Source: Echinococcus granulosus
Taxonomy: Eukaryota; Platyhelminthes; Cestoda; Cyclophyllidea; Taeniidae
Reading direction: 5' to 3'
Assembly (NCBI RefSeq): GCF_000524195.1
Contig: NW_020170387.1
Location: forward strand, 1,462,021 to 1,526,020
Length of the DNA: 64,000 nt
Part shown: one piece after another, positions 51,401-64,000 of the stretch
Layout: each line of letters starts with the position of its first letter
Numbering within the stretch: the stretch's first letter is position 1
Position numbers and translations under genes: made by a program
Notes under the pieces: model-generated
Told to the model about the DNA's origin: nothing
Seen by the model: the letters and a program-made list of their open reading frames with translations, nothing else
Database searches by the model: none

Positions 51401-54400
51401 AGAAGTACAGAGTCAATAGAGGACAATTTAACGATGGACTTCGCCCCAATTCTTTCACCAAAATTTGATCAGCTTGGGACCTTAGAAAGCTAAAATGTGG
51501 GTGTAGCCCGCTAACCCATCTCCATGTTTTGTGCGCGTCTAAACGCCTTTTCAAAGACAAACTTTTTAATAAAATAACCCGGAAGCAAATTCTTCTTCGG
51601 GAAGTTCATGTGCGGAAAATATGGCTCTCGCAGATAATGCCCAATGTTCTTACAGATTACAAAAATAGGCCAATTTTCCCAACATTCTAGGCCAAAGAAA
51701 AAACGTTCAAAATTAGCAAATCCACCAGGTATACTGCAGTACTCTAACAAACAGTCGTTAAGCGCACCTTATTTGCCTTAATTCGAATTTCTATTAAAAT
51801 AAAAAAGCAAACTTTAAAATAGATAATGTCTAAGTTCTTCAAAGGAAGACTGACTCTATCGGTAGCAGTATAATTTACATTTATTTCTTTTATTACTTGA
51901 ATATAATTCTGTTATAAGAATCATAACCGCTAACGCTTAAAAGTAAATGTCACTGACTTCCGAGTTATATCGAGGGGATTTTTGTCATCAAGAAACATGA
52001 ACAGCAAAAAGATCTTTCAATTTTCCAGAGACTTCCAGCTTTGAAAAACGCTAAATAATAAATAAATAAATAAATAATAAACAGTCTTCATGTCACCCGG
52101 CCATACGGCAAAAGAGGGCTAATTTGCATGATTCCACAAAGGGAACCGTTAAAGCTAAACGTCTTGAATGCCATGAACTTCACAATAGCAAATTTATGCA
52201 AGTGAAAAACTTCACTTCTGATTTGCCCGATCCTCTTCATTAAAAATTTGCATTACATTTTAGGAAAGGTGGCAAGGGAAAAGAGGAAAGTGGAGAACGG
52301 ACGAACCTGACAAAAGAAGGCTGCTGATGATTGTGGGCCTCCTCATCAGTGGAAATGAGGGAGAGATTTGACACTGTCACCGGTCTCAATCCCTGACCAA
52401 GAGCCTTTTTCAGCTCCGACAGCTTCTGCTTCTGCAGCCGAATAGTCTAAAGAAACGAAAAAAGACACTTCATAGTTCCGGTATGGCAAATGATCTTTTT
52501 AATCGTAAATTAAGCCGTCTAGGTTGGCAAGCGGATTAACACCATCAGCGCGGTATACGCTTAAATATGCCGATGTTGAAATGAATCGTCCAAATGGAGG
52601 AAACGGCTGTGCTTGATGCAACTAGATGAACTTATTCACAGTGAAAAAGTAAAGAGCCTCTTATTAGACACACAATGTTTTGGTTTCTGCGTGCGTCGAC
52701 CTTTTAATAACCAATTTAAAAGTACATCAATGTTTTTGGCACAATTCAAAAAGTTCTTTTATGTGAAACCCGATCGGTGTAGTTATCATTTTAAGGCATT
52801 CATGACAAAATCTTTGCTTGTAAAGGCGAGTCATACAAAATCCTCAACACTGTGACATGTATAAACAAAACAAAATTACCACTATTGATTTTGTTCATAC
52901 AAAAAGATTATATTATTAGCTGAATGGACCTCCAAATGAGGCCAATGGTAAAAAAGAAAGGAGCCGCATAACTAAGCGGGAAGACGTACAATTGGTCTAG
53001 GGCGGTAAGTCATGAATAAGGTATACCTTACTAATATGGAGTGCTTTAATGTAGATCGAAACTAGGGCCAACATATTTACAACAACACGTCAAAATCTTA
53101 AACAGAAAAAAGGAGGTAACTTTGGTGCAATCAGCCGAAGGCTGGGTCAGCACGTTGTATAGGGATCTTTCAAATTTGTAGCAGTGCGATATTAACCAAA
53201 TAGACAACATTTGACGAAAAATAGAATAATAGAAATGCATTGTAAAACAATGCGTGAAACGACATCCGTGCCAGTGTCCTTCAGAGACCATTACCTCAAC
53301 ATTTTTCGAAAGCGGATATAAATAATAAGCGCTTCGTTTAGTAAAGTTTTGTTTATACGTGAGTTTTTGAAAGACTTAAAATCAACTTTTATCAATATGT
53401 ATGAGACAAAATTGTGTTCTAAACCAATAAATGATTCCAGGGCATTTGGGGAGTAATGAAATTGAGATCCCATAAATGAACGCCAGGCAAAATGAGGACA
53501 TCAAGAATACCATAATGTAATATAACAAAAGCAAAAAGGACTTCCACACCACTAAAGTCTGTCTATCGATATTCCTGGTTCAGTTAAAGTGTTTTCTGTC
53601 TGCAAAAAGGTAGGAGGCACTTTTAGGAGCAACAACTGTTCACGTGAAAGTAAAATATTTAGAGCAGCCTGTTTAGTTTCACTCTCTAAGATCATTCGAA
53701 TGAGAAGAAACCACTACCTTTCTGGTGTCCAAGTGGGCGCGCAAGGCCTATGGACAAAGTAAACTGCATTAAAGCATGCAAAATCTGCTCATGGTTGATT
53801 ACAGAGGCGACAGACAATTGTTGAATACACAGAAAAGCCGAACTACACATATAGGAGTAATACACAAACACGAACACGTCTAAGAGTCTTTATACAAAGT
53901 GAAGATTCTGGATGTAAAAAATACTCGAATGGGGAAAAACTGCATGCTCTTTCAATGTTACTTGGCGTTTCTGTGCAGGAATGAAGGAATATTATTTCTA
54001 CGCATAACCTTTAAGCCATGAATTTTGTGCGCGTCGTGGTAAATGTAAAGCTTGAAAGTTCAATCGGTTTCTCAGTCCAAATATTTGTACGCGCCACGTC
54101 AAGTGCAGTCACATTTCCGCTGACTGGGTAACGTGCCTCATTAATCTTTTACCGCAGATGTCCAATCTTTGGCGGCATGGAAAGGAAATACTGTGAAGGC
54201 TTCAACTCGTTTTCCTCTGACGGAAGAAAGATCCAGGTTCATTTCATCGTTTAGGCTAATTATTCTTCTTGTTTTCAGCTGTTAATTACCTTTTCCCTCC
54301 TCGTTTACACTTTTGCTAAATTTGTACCAACAATTAGCAAAATTACATATGGACAATTGACTACTAATAGAGAAAACATTAAAGTGCAGCTAACGCGGAT

Positions 54401-57400
54401 AAAAAGGCCTATTCCTTCCTCCCTTCAGAGAGCTCGATAAAGTAGAAAGTTGGCATATAACTTACTTTGTTGCGATCCAAAATTACCTCATTCAATTCGT
54501 TTATTGATTCCTTCAAGGACGCAACCTCCGCAGAGGTTTGAACTGTCTCAACTTCCTCTCGCTTCGCCTCAAGCTCTGCAAGCCTACTCTGAAAACCCTT
54601 CTCCATTTCTGCCATCTGGAAAAAAAAGTAGAAAACAAACGTGACCACAGCGAATTCAGGAGTGGGCATATTTCGGGGATTCTTTTGTCGTGATTGGGAG
54701 GGAGAGGGAGGCAGAAAATACCGGACCACTCAAGTGGACTCCTACGAATAACCTCGACTACTACATTTGGATTTGAGGCGCACATATTTGAAATCATAAT
54801 CAAATACACATATTTGGAAATATCCGTCTCAACCGGAAGGGACAGAGCCGATGCATTTCGGGAGATTCTCAATAGCTTTTGACTAAAATACACACTAAAA
54901 TACACTAAGAACGTTTCAAAAGGCTAAAGAGACCAAAATTTTTCAGAATCTCGACAATGCACCCGAAATATGTGCATTTGTTTTGTATGAAGAGTTGATA
55001 TTAAGCCGGGCAGCAAAAAAACATGGTCCAAAAACACAAAAGGACTTACTTTGGCGTGAAGAACATCTCGTTCTGACTGCAGCTGCTGGCACTTGACCTC
55101 GGCTGCGTTAGCTGCTTTTTGGGCATCGTCGATTCGCTTAGTCGATGCCAGCAGCTCCGCTTCAGTTCTGGCCAATTCCTCCTTCAATGCGATCCCTTGG
55201 GCAACCTCAGCTGAAAATAAACAGTATTTTCGGATAATTTGTGCAGACACCTACTCTCTCTTGCGTGCTCCTGGGTTTTAGTAAGTCTGTCCATCTCTGT
55301 CCTTAGGTAGGCATTCGTTTCGCTTAGCTCTCGCAATTCCTGCTCCAGCTTCGTAACCTGCAAATGATTAAATAACGCCTACTTTAGATATATAAGTAAA
55401 ACGTCATGCCAATAGATGCTCTCTAAATACACAATACGCGTGCAACTGCAAGTGCATTAAGATTAATATAAATAACCTAACCTTTTCACAATTCTGTTTC
55501 TCCAATGCTCTATACTTTGAGATCGTTTGTTGAAGCTCTGCAATTTCGGCAGTTCCTGTGTCAAGTTGAATCTGAAAATATGATTTACTTTTGGGCGGAC
55601 CTACCTTCAATTCTTCTTTTTCACGCTTTAGTGAGTCAGCTTCCTTAACACCATTTTCAATGTCCTTCGCCAAATCCGATATCCGTGACTGAAGCTCTTG
55701 CTATGAAAAAACCAAAGAAATATTCATTAGTGCATGAATTAAATGACTCGGCTACTGTGTGTGGCTTAGAAATCATATTCAATAGTCCCGATTAAATGTG
55801 CAACCGTTTCAATTAATGGATTAATTTTTATGCAATAAGTGCACTTAATGAGTGCCCAGAAAAAAATGATTTCAAAAAGCGCGAGCTTCGAGAGGATCTT
55901 GACTAAGTAAAACCCATATGGAAAGGCAGCATTTGTATGAAACAGACACAATAATAACTAATGTAAAGACGAAAGAAAGCGATAAAAGTGGTTTACCGAA
56001 AACTGGAGGACCTCGGCATGCGTGCGACACTCAGTTTGCGCGGTTTGCTGCAATGCTGCAATCTCGGCCTTCAGCGAGGTGTGAGTTAGCTCCCACTCTC
56101 GACGCTGCTCCTCCCACGCCAACTCGCGCGCCGTCCGATCCAACTCCGCCCGATATAGCGCAGCGTCTGCCTCTGCCTGCTTGCCACGCACCTCTGTCAA
56201 CTGAGTCGTACGGAAGGGAGGAAAAAGACAAAGACACCGATAATAGCCACAAGCTGTCGAAAATAAGACAACCTCTTCACTTGCCTCGATTAGACGGGCC
56301 AATGAAAACTATCAAAAGTGTGGATAAATGTACTATTGCAATGAATAATCACTTTCAACAAAAGGATCTGCCCATCTGGCTCCGCAATAGGTGGTCATAT
56401 AGTCAGTACTCCTTTCGAGATGACACCAATTGCGCAACTAGAGAGGTGAATACACACATCCACAAAAGAAAGCATAAGCAAACGCATCTCACAAACGGCA
56501 AAATGGGAAAGCCACCACATCAAAACCAGAATTTGGCTATTAAATAGATCATGCTAGGAATATTAATCTAAATGCCATGCTTTGCGAAGAATCAAATGCG
56601 ACATAATTGTAAGAAATGTTGAAAATATACAATGATAAAGTTGAAAAGGGATATGACAACCAAAGCACACAATATGACTTCAATTTGTACAAGATTATTA
56701 GGCAACAATCGCTAAGAAGTGGGAGTTCAAAAAACCTACTTCTGAATCAAGCTTTTGCCGCTGACTTTCCCATTCAGCCTTCTCAGAGGCGTGCTTGGCA
56801 GAGTCCCCAGCGATCTTATCATTTAGATTAGTGATTTGAGATTCAAGATCGGCGAGTTTTTCGCCCAAGTTCGACTTGACTTCCTCCAGGTGCTTTCGTG
56901 TTTCCGCCAACCGAGTCTCTAGCAGCTTACGCTGAAAAAAAAGTACAATGGTACTTCGTACTGTGACAACTGAGAGGCGGTACATTAAACACACCACTCG
57001 TGCCACCCATATGATAAAAATGCATACTGGCAAAAAAAGCCCGACAAATGTACACTTTCCAAATTCATCACACACTCCGAAGAGATTGCACGGTGATACT
57101 ATCTTCTTCTTTAAAAGACTGTAGAACTAAGCAGAAGTCTAATCAAATTTTGCTAAGCCCGTTAAATCAAACGACAGTCCCACGGCAGCACACATGTTCC
57201 AAGACAACTCCCAACTAGCGGAGCTCAAAAACACTATCATAACTGTTAGACTGAGAATTGATCTGCCTAGGATACCACAATTTTATAATATTAACAGTCG
57301 CAAAGAGGAAGCCAGTTTTGTTATTAGAAAGCTAAGGGAAACGAATGAGTGAAGTAAGGGATAGAGGAATTAGAGGAAAAGTACATACTTCAACAAGAAG

Positions 57401-59842
57401 AGTGACACATCGCGCAGAAGCGGTCTCGGGTGCGTCGGGACTTGGGATAGGACCAGAGGTGAGTTTAGCATCCTCCATTTGTTCGGTGAAAAGCCCGGCG
57501 TCGGGTTCGGTGAGGATGACAAGGCGTTCTTCCAGTAGACGCACGCGATCCTTCAAATCGGCTTCGCGTTCGCTCGCACGCACGGACGCATTCCTTGCCT
57601 GAAGGTTTGCCTTCTCCGCCTCCGCCTGCGCTACCCTCGCCCGATCCAACGCTTCCACAGCCTCGTGCTTCTGTCGACTCAGAGCCCCCTTCATCTGGAA
57701 AAAAAGAAATATAGTGATAGTTGTAATGCACTGCCTTACACACTTTCAGAGCACACAACGGAAAGGTGACTACAAATCTCACCCTTTTGAATGGGAAATT
57801 TCGAATAGGGAACACTACGGATACAATCCGATTGGCAACTTCAGTAGATTATATGCAGTGTATCCACAAGTGTAATACTACGAATGTGCATTTGATGGTT
57901 ATGTACTTGACGAAAAAGATTCGGTGGATATTCAATATAGCACTGATTATCATTCTCGCGTGTTAAAAAGGTTTGTGCAATGGAAAGGATCGGATTGTTA
58001 TCAGCATATGATCTAATTAATTTCAAAATAGTGAATGCAAATAAAAAGCAGGAGTAGAATGACCTGGTTTAATTCGGTAGTGAGTTCCTTAACTTTCATT
58101 TCTGTCGCATCGTTTTCAGCTTCGAGTTCGCGCAATGCCTTGGTTTTAACAGACTGGTCATCGAGCAATTTTAAGCTATAAAAAAGATTAAGCATGTTAA
58201 TTCAATTGCAAAAAATAGAAGTAACCACAGACAAGTAAATCAACTCACCGGAGTTCTTCCGCATTTTCCAAGGCCACATTTTTAGCCTCCATTTCCTTGG
58301 ATAACTGAGTCAGCTGGAGAGAGAGATCTTCAATCTCTGCAACTTTTTCTGCCAACTGGGCACGCAAAGTTCTCACCTCTTCCTCCAAGCTGACAAGCTG
58401 TAATTAAGCACAACATCATCAGCACCATAACGATTGCGTCCACAAATTCTTAAACCAAATATTATTGTACATTGTTTTTCGCGCATTCCAATTCCTGAAT
58501 TGCCTTACGATGCTGCTCATCTTTTTGTGCGATAACCTCTTCTGAAAGTCGATCCACCGCGGCGAGATTAGCTTCAGCCTTTGACAGCATGCTGCCCAAA
58601 TCTAAACGTGACTGAAGGTGAAAAATGGCAAGAAAAAAAGTTTAACTTGATAAGGTACAGTTTTGAAGAAGAAAAGTTAAATTGGTGAAACGACATATGC
58701 AACAAGTTGAATTAACTAGTAATTTATAAGACTGTTGCAAAAACCTCAACAGATTCGGGAGCCTCGTCAGTGTGATCAGATTTGGCTCCGCCCAGACTTC
58801 CCGTGCGAGAGTTTGCCCGCAGGAGTTCTATCAATAATAGTTTTGGGGAAGCTCGAGGAACTCACCGCTTCTAAGTCTATCAATTTCTTTGTTGGAGGTC
58901 TCGATTGAGACATCCTTTTGACGTAAAAGGACGCCCAATTCCGCAATCTTTGCTTCAAAATATTTGATCCGATCGCTTTTACGATGCTAAGAAAAAATAA
59001 TGGGAAAAACGAACATACTGCAGTCGCGGAGTTTAGACTGGTCAGCGACTCGTTGGAGGCCAACATGGATCTAGCTTTAAACAAAATAGAGGACGCGAAC
59101 AAAGTTTTTATAAGAATCGAATAGACAGTGCATATTAAGAGCTGTGACGGCACAGTAAACCAGAAGTGTTTTACTTAAATTACGATCAATATGCACTTTG
59201 ATGTAGACTAAACAATGCAAACAGGCCAACAAGGGAAAACGTAGAATATCATTACAAAGACAACCAAAGAAATAAAAGCTACCATAGTTTTATGACAATA
59301 TACGAACTAAACACAGTCGAAATGAGGGAGGTTTATTAATTGCAAGGAAATAAAACAAATTTGTCGATAAAGTTCGACACCAGAACCTTGCTGTATGGGT
59401 GCTTACAGAAGGTGTATAAAATAGTTGGCAACCAGTAGCACCAATTTCAAATACTATGAAAAACTTTCCTCGGTGTGTATCAGTATGCTGTCAGCAGGCA
59501 TGGAATTGCCAATTAAAATAGTAATAAATTGGTTCGAAACGCCCCGATTAACTTAAACTAGGTAAACAAACGTTTGCATGAGACTACGTGGAGTTGATCC
59601 ATTTCAGCTACGAAAACCAAAAATCGTAGCTCCAAGTCGTAGTAAGGACGTATAATTACCAACTCTATCCGGGTACGGGAATTGTGGATAGTAACGTGAG
59701 TAATTATGCTGAGACACTTATTAAATGGGCTAAATGGCGTGAAATTCGGCAAACCTGTTATAGAACTCTGAACTGAATGAGAGTCCGAGGTCTTTCTTCT
59801 ATCTCTGTCCTTCGAAATCCTATTTTGTAAGTCCGAAAACAT
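45478..59842 (-). CDS. GOLGA1: Golgin-97-like GRIP-domain coiled-coil protein (complete, 19 exons)
   Basis: Golgin-97 is a trans-Golgi tether recruited by the GTPase Arl1, which binds its C-terminal GRIP domain. Exons in coding order: 59755-59842, 59019-59074, 58866-58986, 58745-58827, 58471-58611, 58249-58397, 58064-58175, 57389-57694, 56740-56931, 56273-56308, 55997-56200, 55605-55700, 55482-55571, 55255-55357, 55050-55210, 54466-54615, 52307-52446, 47214-47496, 45478-45636. All phases agree, giving 889 residues against 767 in human. The start MFSDLQNRISKDR has the golgin N-terminal pattern. Residues about 50-720 are nearly continuous coiled coil. The segment TIRLQKQKLSELKKAL (from 697) matches the human region before the GRIP domain. 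GRIP spans about 816-875: FEY with Y822, then VRAVATVLKLSRKDEF and RRSWF. An intron splits GRIP at the SE/A junction. A serine/proline-rich linker (about 745-815) precedes it. Confidence 0.93.
47497..52306 (-). other. 4.8-kb intron of golgin-97
   Basis: The donor follows the exon ending at 52307 and the acceptor precedes 47496; both are in phase 2. Frames inside it (for example 49113-49496 and 47811-48056, minus strand) have no recognised domain. A TAAA-type simple repeat lies at 52053-52081. Confidence 0.75.
52053..52081 (+). repeat. AT-rich simple repeat (TAAA units)
   Basis: Tandem AAAT/TAAA units with one or two ATA interruptions inside the long golgin-97 intron. Confidence 0.85.
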
Positions 59843-61378
59843 CCTGGAAGTCTAGAACTCTAACACGCACACCACCTCGAGTAGGAGCAGCTATCACAGG
59901 CTCGGTAAAACAAAAAGAGGTCGCCTTAGTGCTTACTGTGATTTTAGCCTAGAAAACCCTGCTTTCAGTTTAATTAAGTTAAACAATAAGTGAAGTGATG
60001 TAGTTGAAAGATACTTAAAGCAATTTATATCGTCCCATATAAGGGAGGCAAACCATGAGGCGCAGGCCATAAAGTTGGATATCTGCGGGTTCCATGGTAG
60101 TTGGGTCATTGTTAGTAGTTTCCAATTCTTATAGAGTGCTAAACAAGGCTACTGACCTACGTGTTTGAAATAATTTAGCAGTTATCAGTGGTGGATAATT
60201 GCACTTATTCCGTTTAAGACCCAGTACCACCTTTACTTGCATGTAGCGCCTTAAGCAATCCCTGAGGACCTAATAAGCCAAAACTGCACGGATCAAATAC
60301 TTGTGCACATAAGGATTAAAAAGCTATAAGCATGGCTGCAGCTCCTTGCTTTTTAAAAGACGTGCAATCCGTGAAAAATTAAAAAGCCCGTGTAATCAAA
60401 TGTTCTGTTAAATAAATATTAATGCACTATATTACCCAATCCTTCGTTTGGACGCCGACCTCTGCGCCACCCGTGGTCAGTCCTTTGCTCTGGCTACAGT
60501 GAGTCTTGGCATAAGAACGCGACAGGTTCACAGATACTGATGAATTTGCAGCATCAAGAGGATCCTACCTGATAATGGTAGCACACACTATAGGTCTGTT
60601 CAAGAATGCTAATTGTCGTGCCTCCTACAGGGCGAAATATATTGGGAAGATAACTAATTTGAGAAGTGATATTGAAGGCTAGACGATACTTTACGGAGAA
60701 CATATGCAGTACATAAGTCTCCACAGTTACATTTGTTAAAAAATAGCACCGCAGAAGCAAATGCAATGTGCTCAGAACATAACAGAAATCATTACGCTCG
60801 GGGTCTACATTGTTTTATTGAGGTCAGTTGTGATTCGTGGAAACTTGACCTCACCTCATCGTCAATCGTGGGGCAAAACCTAAAATTTCGGAATTTGCCC
60901 ATCTTCGGTGAGTCTCCGTATGTTCAGCCAACCACAACTTCTAGATTTTGGATCCAATTAACCTAACCAAGATTGTTATTAACTTGAACTGAACTTGGTC
61001 ACCTTTGCCCTCCCTGAGGTTACAAGCCACACCATCACATTACTTATTTTTAACGTACAGGACGGAAACCATACTACTAACCGAATACATAAACACTACA
61101 TCCGTTCTACCGAATTTCACGACAAAATACCACACAAATTACTCCTGAACAATAGAGAACCGGAATAGATTAGTAGAATTCTTTGCACTTAAAGACAGCA
61201 ACTTTTGCTGCCTAGGCAATAGCGCAAAAAGTAACGATAGAATAATAATTGCAGGAATTAATAACAGTAGTGGTCGATAGAGTGAGATGGGAGGCAGGGG
61301 ATGTTTATGCATACATGCGTTCAATTGGAGGAAAAAGAACTTGAAGGGCGCAGGAGATTTGCGTTCATCTACAGGCCT
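59843..61378. other. Intergenic spacer between FLII stop and golgin-97 start
   Basis: No gene was recognised. The region should hold the 3' untranslated region of FLII and the promoter and 5' untranslated region of golgin-97, since both genes are on the minus strand. No clear polyadenylation signal was found near the FLII stop. Confidence 0.45.
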
Positions 61379-63981
61379 CTATCCGGACCAGTCCTTGGGT
61401 TCATAGAATGGTCCCCACCCGTGGAAGCAGCGACGGAAGAGGAAGGGTTCAGCATTTTTAGCTGTTAACTTAAGTTGGCGCGGTCGTGAGGGTTGAGCCC
61501 GGGCCATATGTTCCTTGTACAACTTGGCAGCCTGTAGTGACAGCTTCACCTCCACGTCAGACGTCTTTTTGCCTAGCCAGAGGTAAACCTGCTCGCCATT
61601 GTCAAGCATCATAACATCGTCATTGACGAGATCGTCTTGGCAGAAGTCGGCGCATTTCTCCGAGGCGTGAAAGTAGCCCGCGTCATTGGAGAGCCTGAAA
61701 AGACGCGCGTAGTGCATGTAGTCGGCGGTCTTGTCATATTTTCCCTTGCCGCCCAGTGCTGTCCAAAATGCATCAGGTTCTTCACCTTCCGACAGCATCT
61801 CAACCTTGGTGCCAGACTACAAGAAGACTCGGTAATCAACAAGTCTTACGCATGGAAAGACGGTTAGCAAACGAACCTGATCATAGATCTGATCGCAAAT
61901 GGCCTGTAATATTTTTTTGTCGTCTGGATGCGCCGATTCTCCTATCCAAATGAAAACTTGATCCATACTGCTGTTCGTGATATTCTTTGGGGCGCGCAAG
62001 ATGTAGGAGAAACACGAATTCAGCGTTTGTACGGCAGGCTTCACCTGAAGTCGGATACGAATCGATGTATAGAAGATGAAGTTACTTCTACTTGAGAAAT
62101 ACGTATTTTGTCAGCTTGATAAGCAGTTTTTAATAAGCAAAGGGGAATTAAGGCAAAAATAAATCAAAGTAGCACTGGATCGTAGCCTGCTATCCTATGA
62201 TGGTTCAGTCGTACTAGCAGACCCTCCCACGTTAAAGAAATTTTTCGGGTATTGGTGAAACGCTGGTATCAGTGCATAAATGCGGCAGTCAAAAAATAGT
62301 AAATGAAGCTATCAATTCGTGGGATTAAAACATTTCTCTTATAGTACAAAAATCATTTTGACACCCTTTATACGATTAAATCTCAACTGTTATACAGAGC
62401 TGTATATCTAGTTGAATAAAACTAGATCAAATCGGAGATAAGACAGTAAACAGTAATAAACAACAAATTCCTAGATCAATGATAAAAAAGATGGGGAAAA
62501 TGGTAGTGAAGCGCGTACCTCAAGGCACCTGGTGGCGATAGGGTCACCGTTCATGCGAAGGTGGTAGAAGTGTACGTGATCTAGACGTTGGGCGGAATCG
62601 CGGTCGCGATAGCTACCCGAATGGATGACCATTTTCCGGAGAAAGTGAGCGAGGAAGTACATATCTTCCTGCTGCTGCTTCACACGCTTGAACTCCACGC
62701 TGAGGGGACGTCCATTAGCGTTGGGGTTGCGCGAGAGACGCGATTCCATGTCTTTGCGGAGGGAGAAGTTAAAGGTGAGCCACGCGAGCTCAGAGGCCTC
62801 GCGACCTTGCCAGAAATAGACAACCGTCTTTGTTGGTTCCTCCTCCTCTTCCCCCTCCTCACCTTCTCCTCCAACTTTATCCGACGCGACAGTCCCTTCT
62901 CCAACCGTCTTGGAGACCTCCTCAGTGTCCATCGACAGCTCGTTATCCTAGTGAGGAGGAAAGGGCGGTAGAAGATCAGCATAAGCGTCAGCCAAGTTGA
63001 CGTGAGTAGCTGCAATGAGGTTTGTTTGCTTGCATTTTAGACTTAAATACGAACCCTCTTTCAGCCTTCTTGTAAATGCTACCTAAACCCTTGGCTACTC
63101 AAGACACTTACAATGACGCAACGTTTAAATGGGTATACCTTGCTACGCCTTCAGAGGGAACCTGGGCGTTGCATTACGAAGGTCATCCATATTACCTTAA
63201 GCCACACTTAAGGAAAAGATGTCAGCCGTAACCTGACTGTCATGAATAAATATAATTTCTGAGCAGTGAGGAAACAATGAAAACGTCTATTTGCTAAACT
63301 TATCGACCTATGGACTGCAAGATCGAATCAAAACTGCTTTACCGAGTGATGAGTGAACAATCAGCGAATCCAAAAAAAACTGCCAAAAAGATTACCATTA
63401 GTTTAATAAAGGCAAACATAGTTGAGTTGGACATTTCATCACATGCAATTCAGCCAATTATCAACTACCCTAAAGTGGAGTAAAATCCTTGAATTTTGTT
63501 TCAGCGACAGACTTGCATTTAAATTCACCAAGTTCGTGATTGATTCTGGTCGCCATGCAGCGATGGAGGAGCATTTACACGAATAAACCCCACTGCCCCC
63601 AAAACCAGTATTTGTTCTCTGGACTAGGTAATTTTTTCCTATTAGAGAAAATAAACGCCATCAACATGGACAATTCAACTAAAACTACTCAGTGGAAGTT
63701 AAATCAATTGCATAAAGCCGAGGAGAAGGTACACAGATAAGAAAAACTGAGATGGCATCCAGCAACCACTGCTTACTTATACTACCGTACCTTATTCTAC
63801 CAATTTACAATCTTTACGCTGATTCTCCCATACATGTATCCAGAATCAGTAAATCTTGCTCCCTATGTAACCAAAAACTCACCCAGTAGCGAGCAATAAC
63901 AATGTAAGAGTCTTTGTTGAAGAAGTGTCCAAACCACCTGGGTTCAACGGGCGCCCACTTGCGATCAAGGATTACGAATTG
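61379..63981 (-). CDS. FLII: Flightless-1 homologue, C-terminal part (partial, 4 exons in window)
   Basis: Flightless-1 joins leucine-rich repeats to six gelsolin-like domains and acts in actin remodelling and as a nuclear receptor coactivator. Visible exons in coding order: 63883-63981, 62519-62947, 61877-62044, 61379-61816. Each is a whole number of codons, giving 377 residues to the TAG. The first has WFGHFFNKDSYIVIARYW, matching the FLII segment GHFYTQDCYVFLCRYW. The second has an acidic insert (GEEGEEEEEP) and then VVYFWQGREASELAWLTF. The third has LNSCFSYILRAP and VFIWIGESAHPDD. The last has CADFCQDDLVNDDVMMLDNG and RCFHGWGPF, the end of the last gelsolin repeat. Together these cover roughly the last two or three gelsolin-like repeats. 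The leucine-rich repeats and remaining N-terminal exons must lie beyond base 64000. An AG acceptor precedes 63981, so this is not the first exon. Confidence 0.95.
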
Positions 63982-64000
63982 CTGAAGAGAGGGAGTGGGA

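Overview
The window is AT-rich animal DNA. Its genes carry many very short introns (32 to 62 bases in the tightly packed parts) mixed with introns of several kilobases, and the gene spacing is loose. Short introns of this kind together with a divergent orphan peptide-type GPCR suggest a parasitic flatworm, and I lean to a tapeworm. This is inference: no species-specific marker was found.

Layout. (1) 1-4336: no gene recognised. (2) 4337-5259, minus: a complete six-exon 1-acylglycerol-3-phosphate acyltransferase (AGPAT). (3) 5260-5969: a short divergent gap with one unexplained short ORF. (4) 5970-14273, plus: a fifteen-exon gene for a 784-residue low-complexity protein. It ends in a CCHC zinc finger with the same spacing as the ubiquitin-binding finger of NEMO and optineurin. 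(5) 15940-20752, plus: PHRF1, with RING and PHD fingers and a C-terminal SRI-like region. It unusually carries two tandem RING units. (6) 23135-23944, plus: a single-exon orphan with an N-myristoylation signal next to a cysteine cluster. (7) 27079-30682, minus: a two-exon rhodopsin-class GPCR, with a candidate upstream exon near 32.3 kb. (8) 30683-45477: about 14.8 kb without a convincing gene, holding two copies of a dispersed repeat. (9) 45478-59842, minus: golgin-97 (GOLGA1), nineteen exons of coiled coil ending in a GRIP domain. (10) 61379-63981, minus: the C-terminal part of Flightless-1 (FLII), which runs off the right edge.

All exon chains were assembled by hand. Splice-site phases agree across every junction of the AGPAT, zinc-finger, PHRF1, GPCR, GOLGA1 and FLII models, and this is the main support for the boundaries. 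The genes do not form one pathway: lipid synthesis, ubiquitin signalling, chromatin and RNA polymerase II, trans-Golgi tethering and actin remodelling lie side by side, as is usual in an animal genome. Two neighbours on the same strand both bear on ubiquitin: the ubiquitin-binding-type zinc-finger protein and the RING-type PHRF1. The best leads for something undescribed are the zinc-finger protein as a possible flatworm TBK1/IKK or autophagy adaptor, the duplicated RING unit of PHRF1, and the myristoylated orphan.
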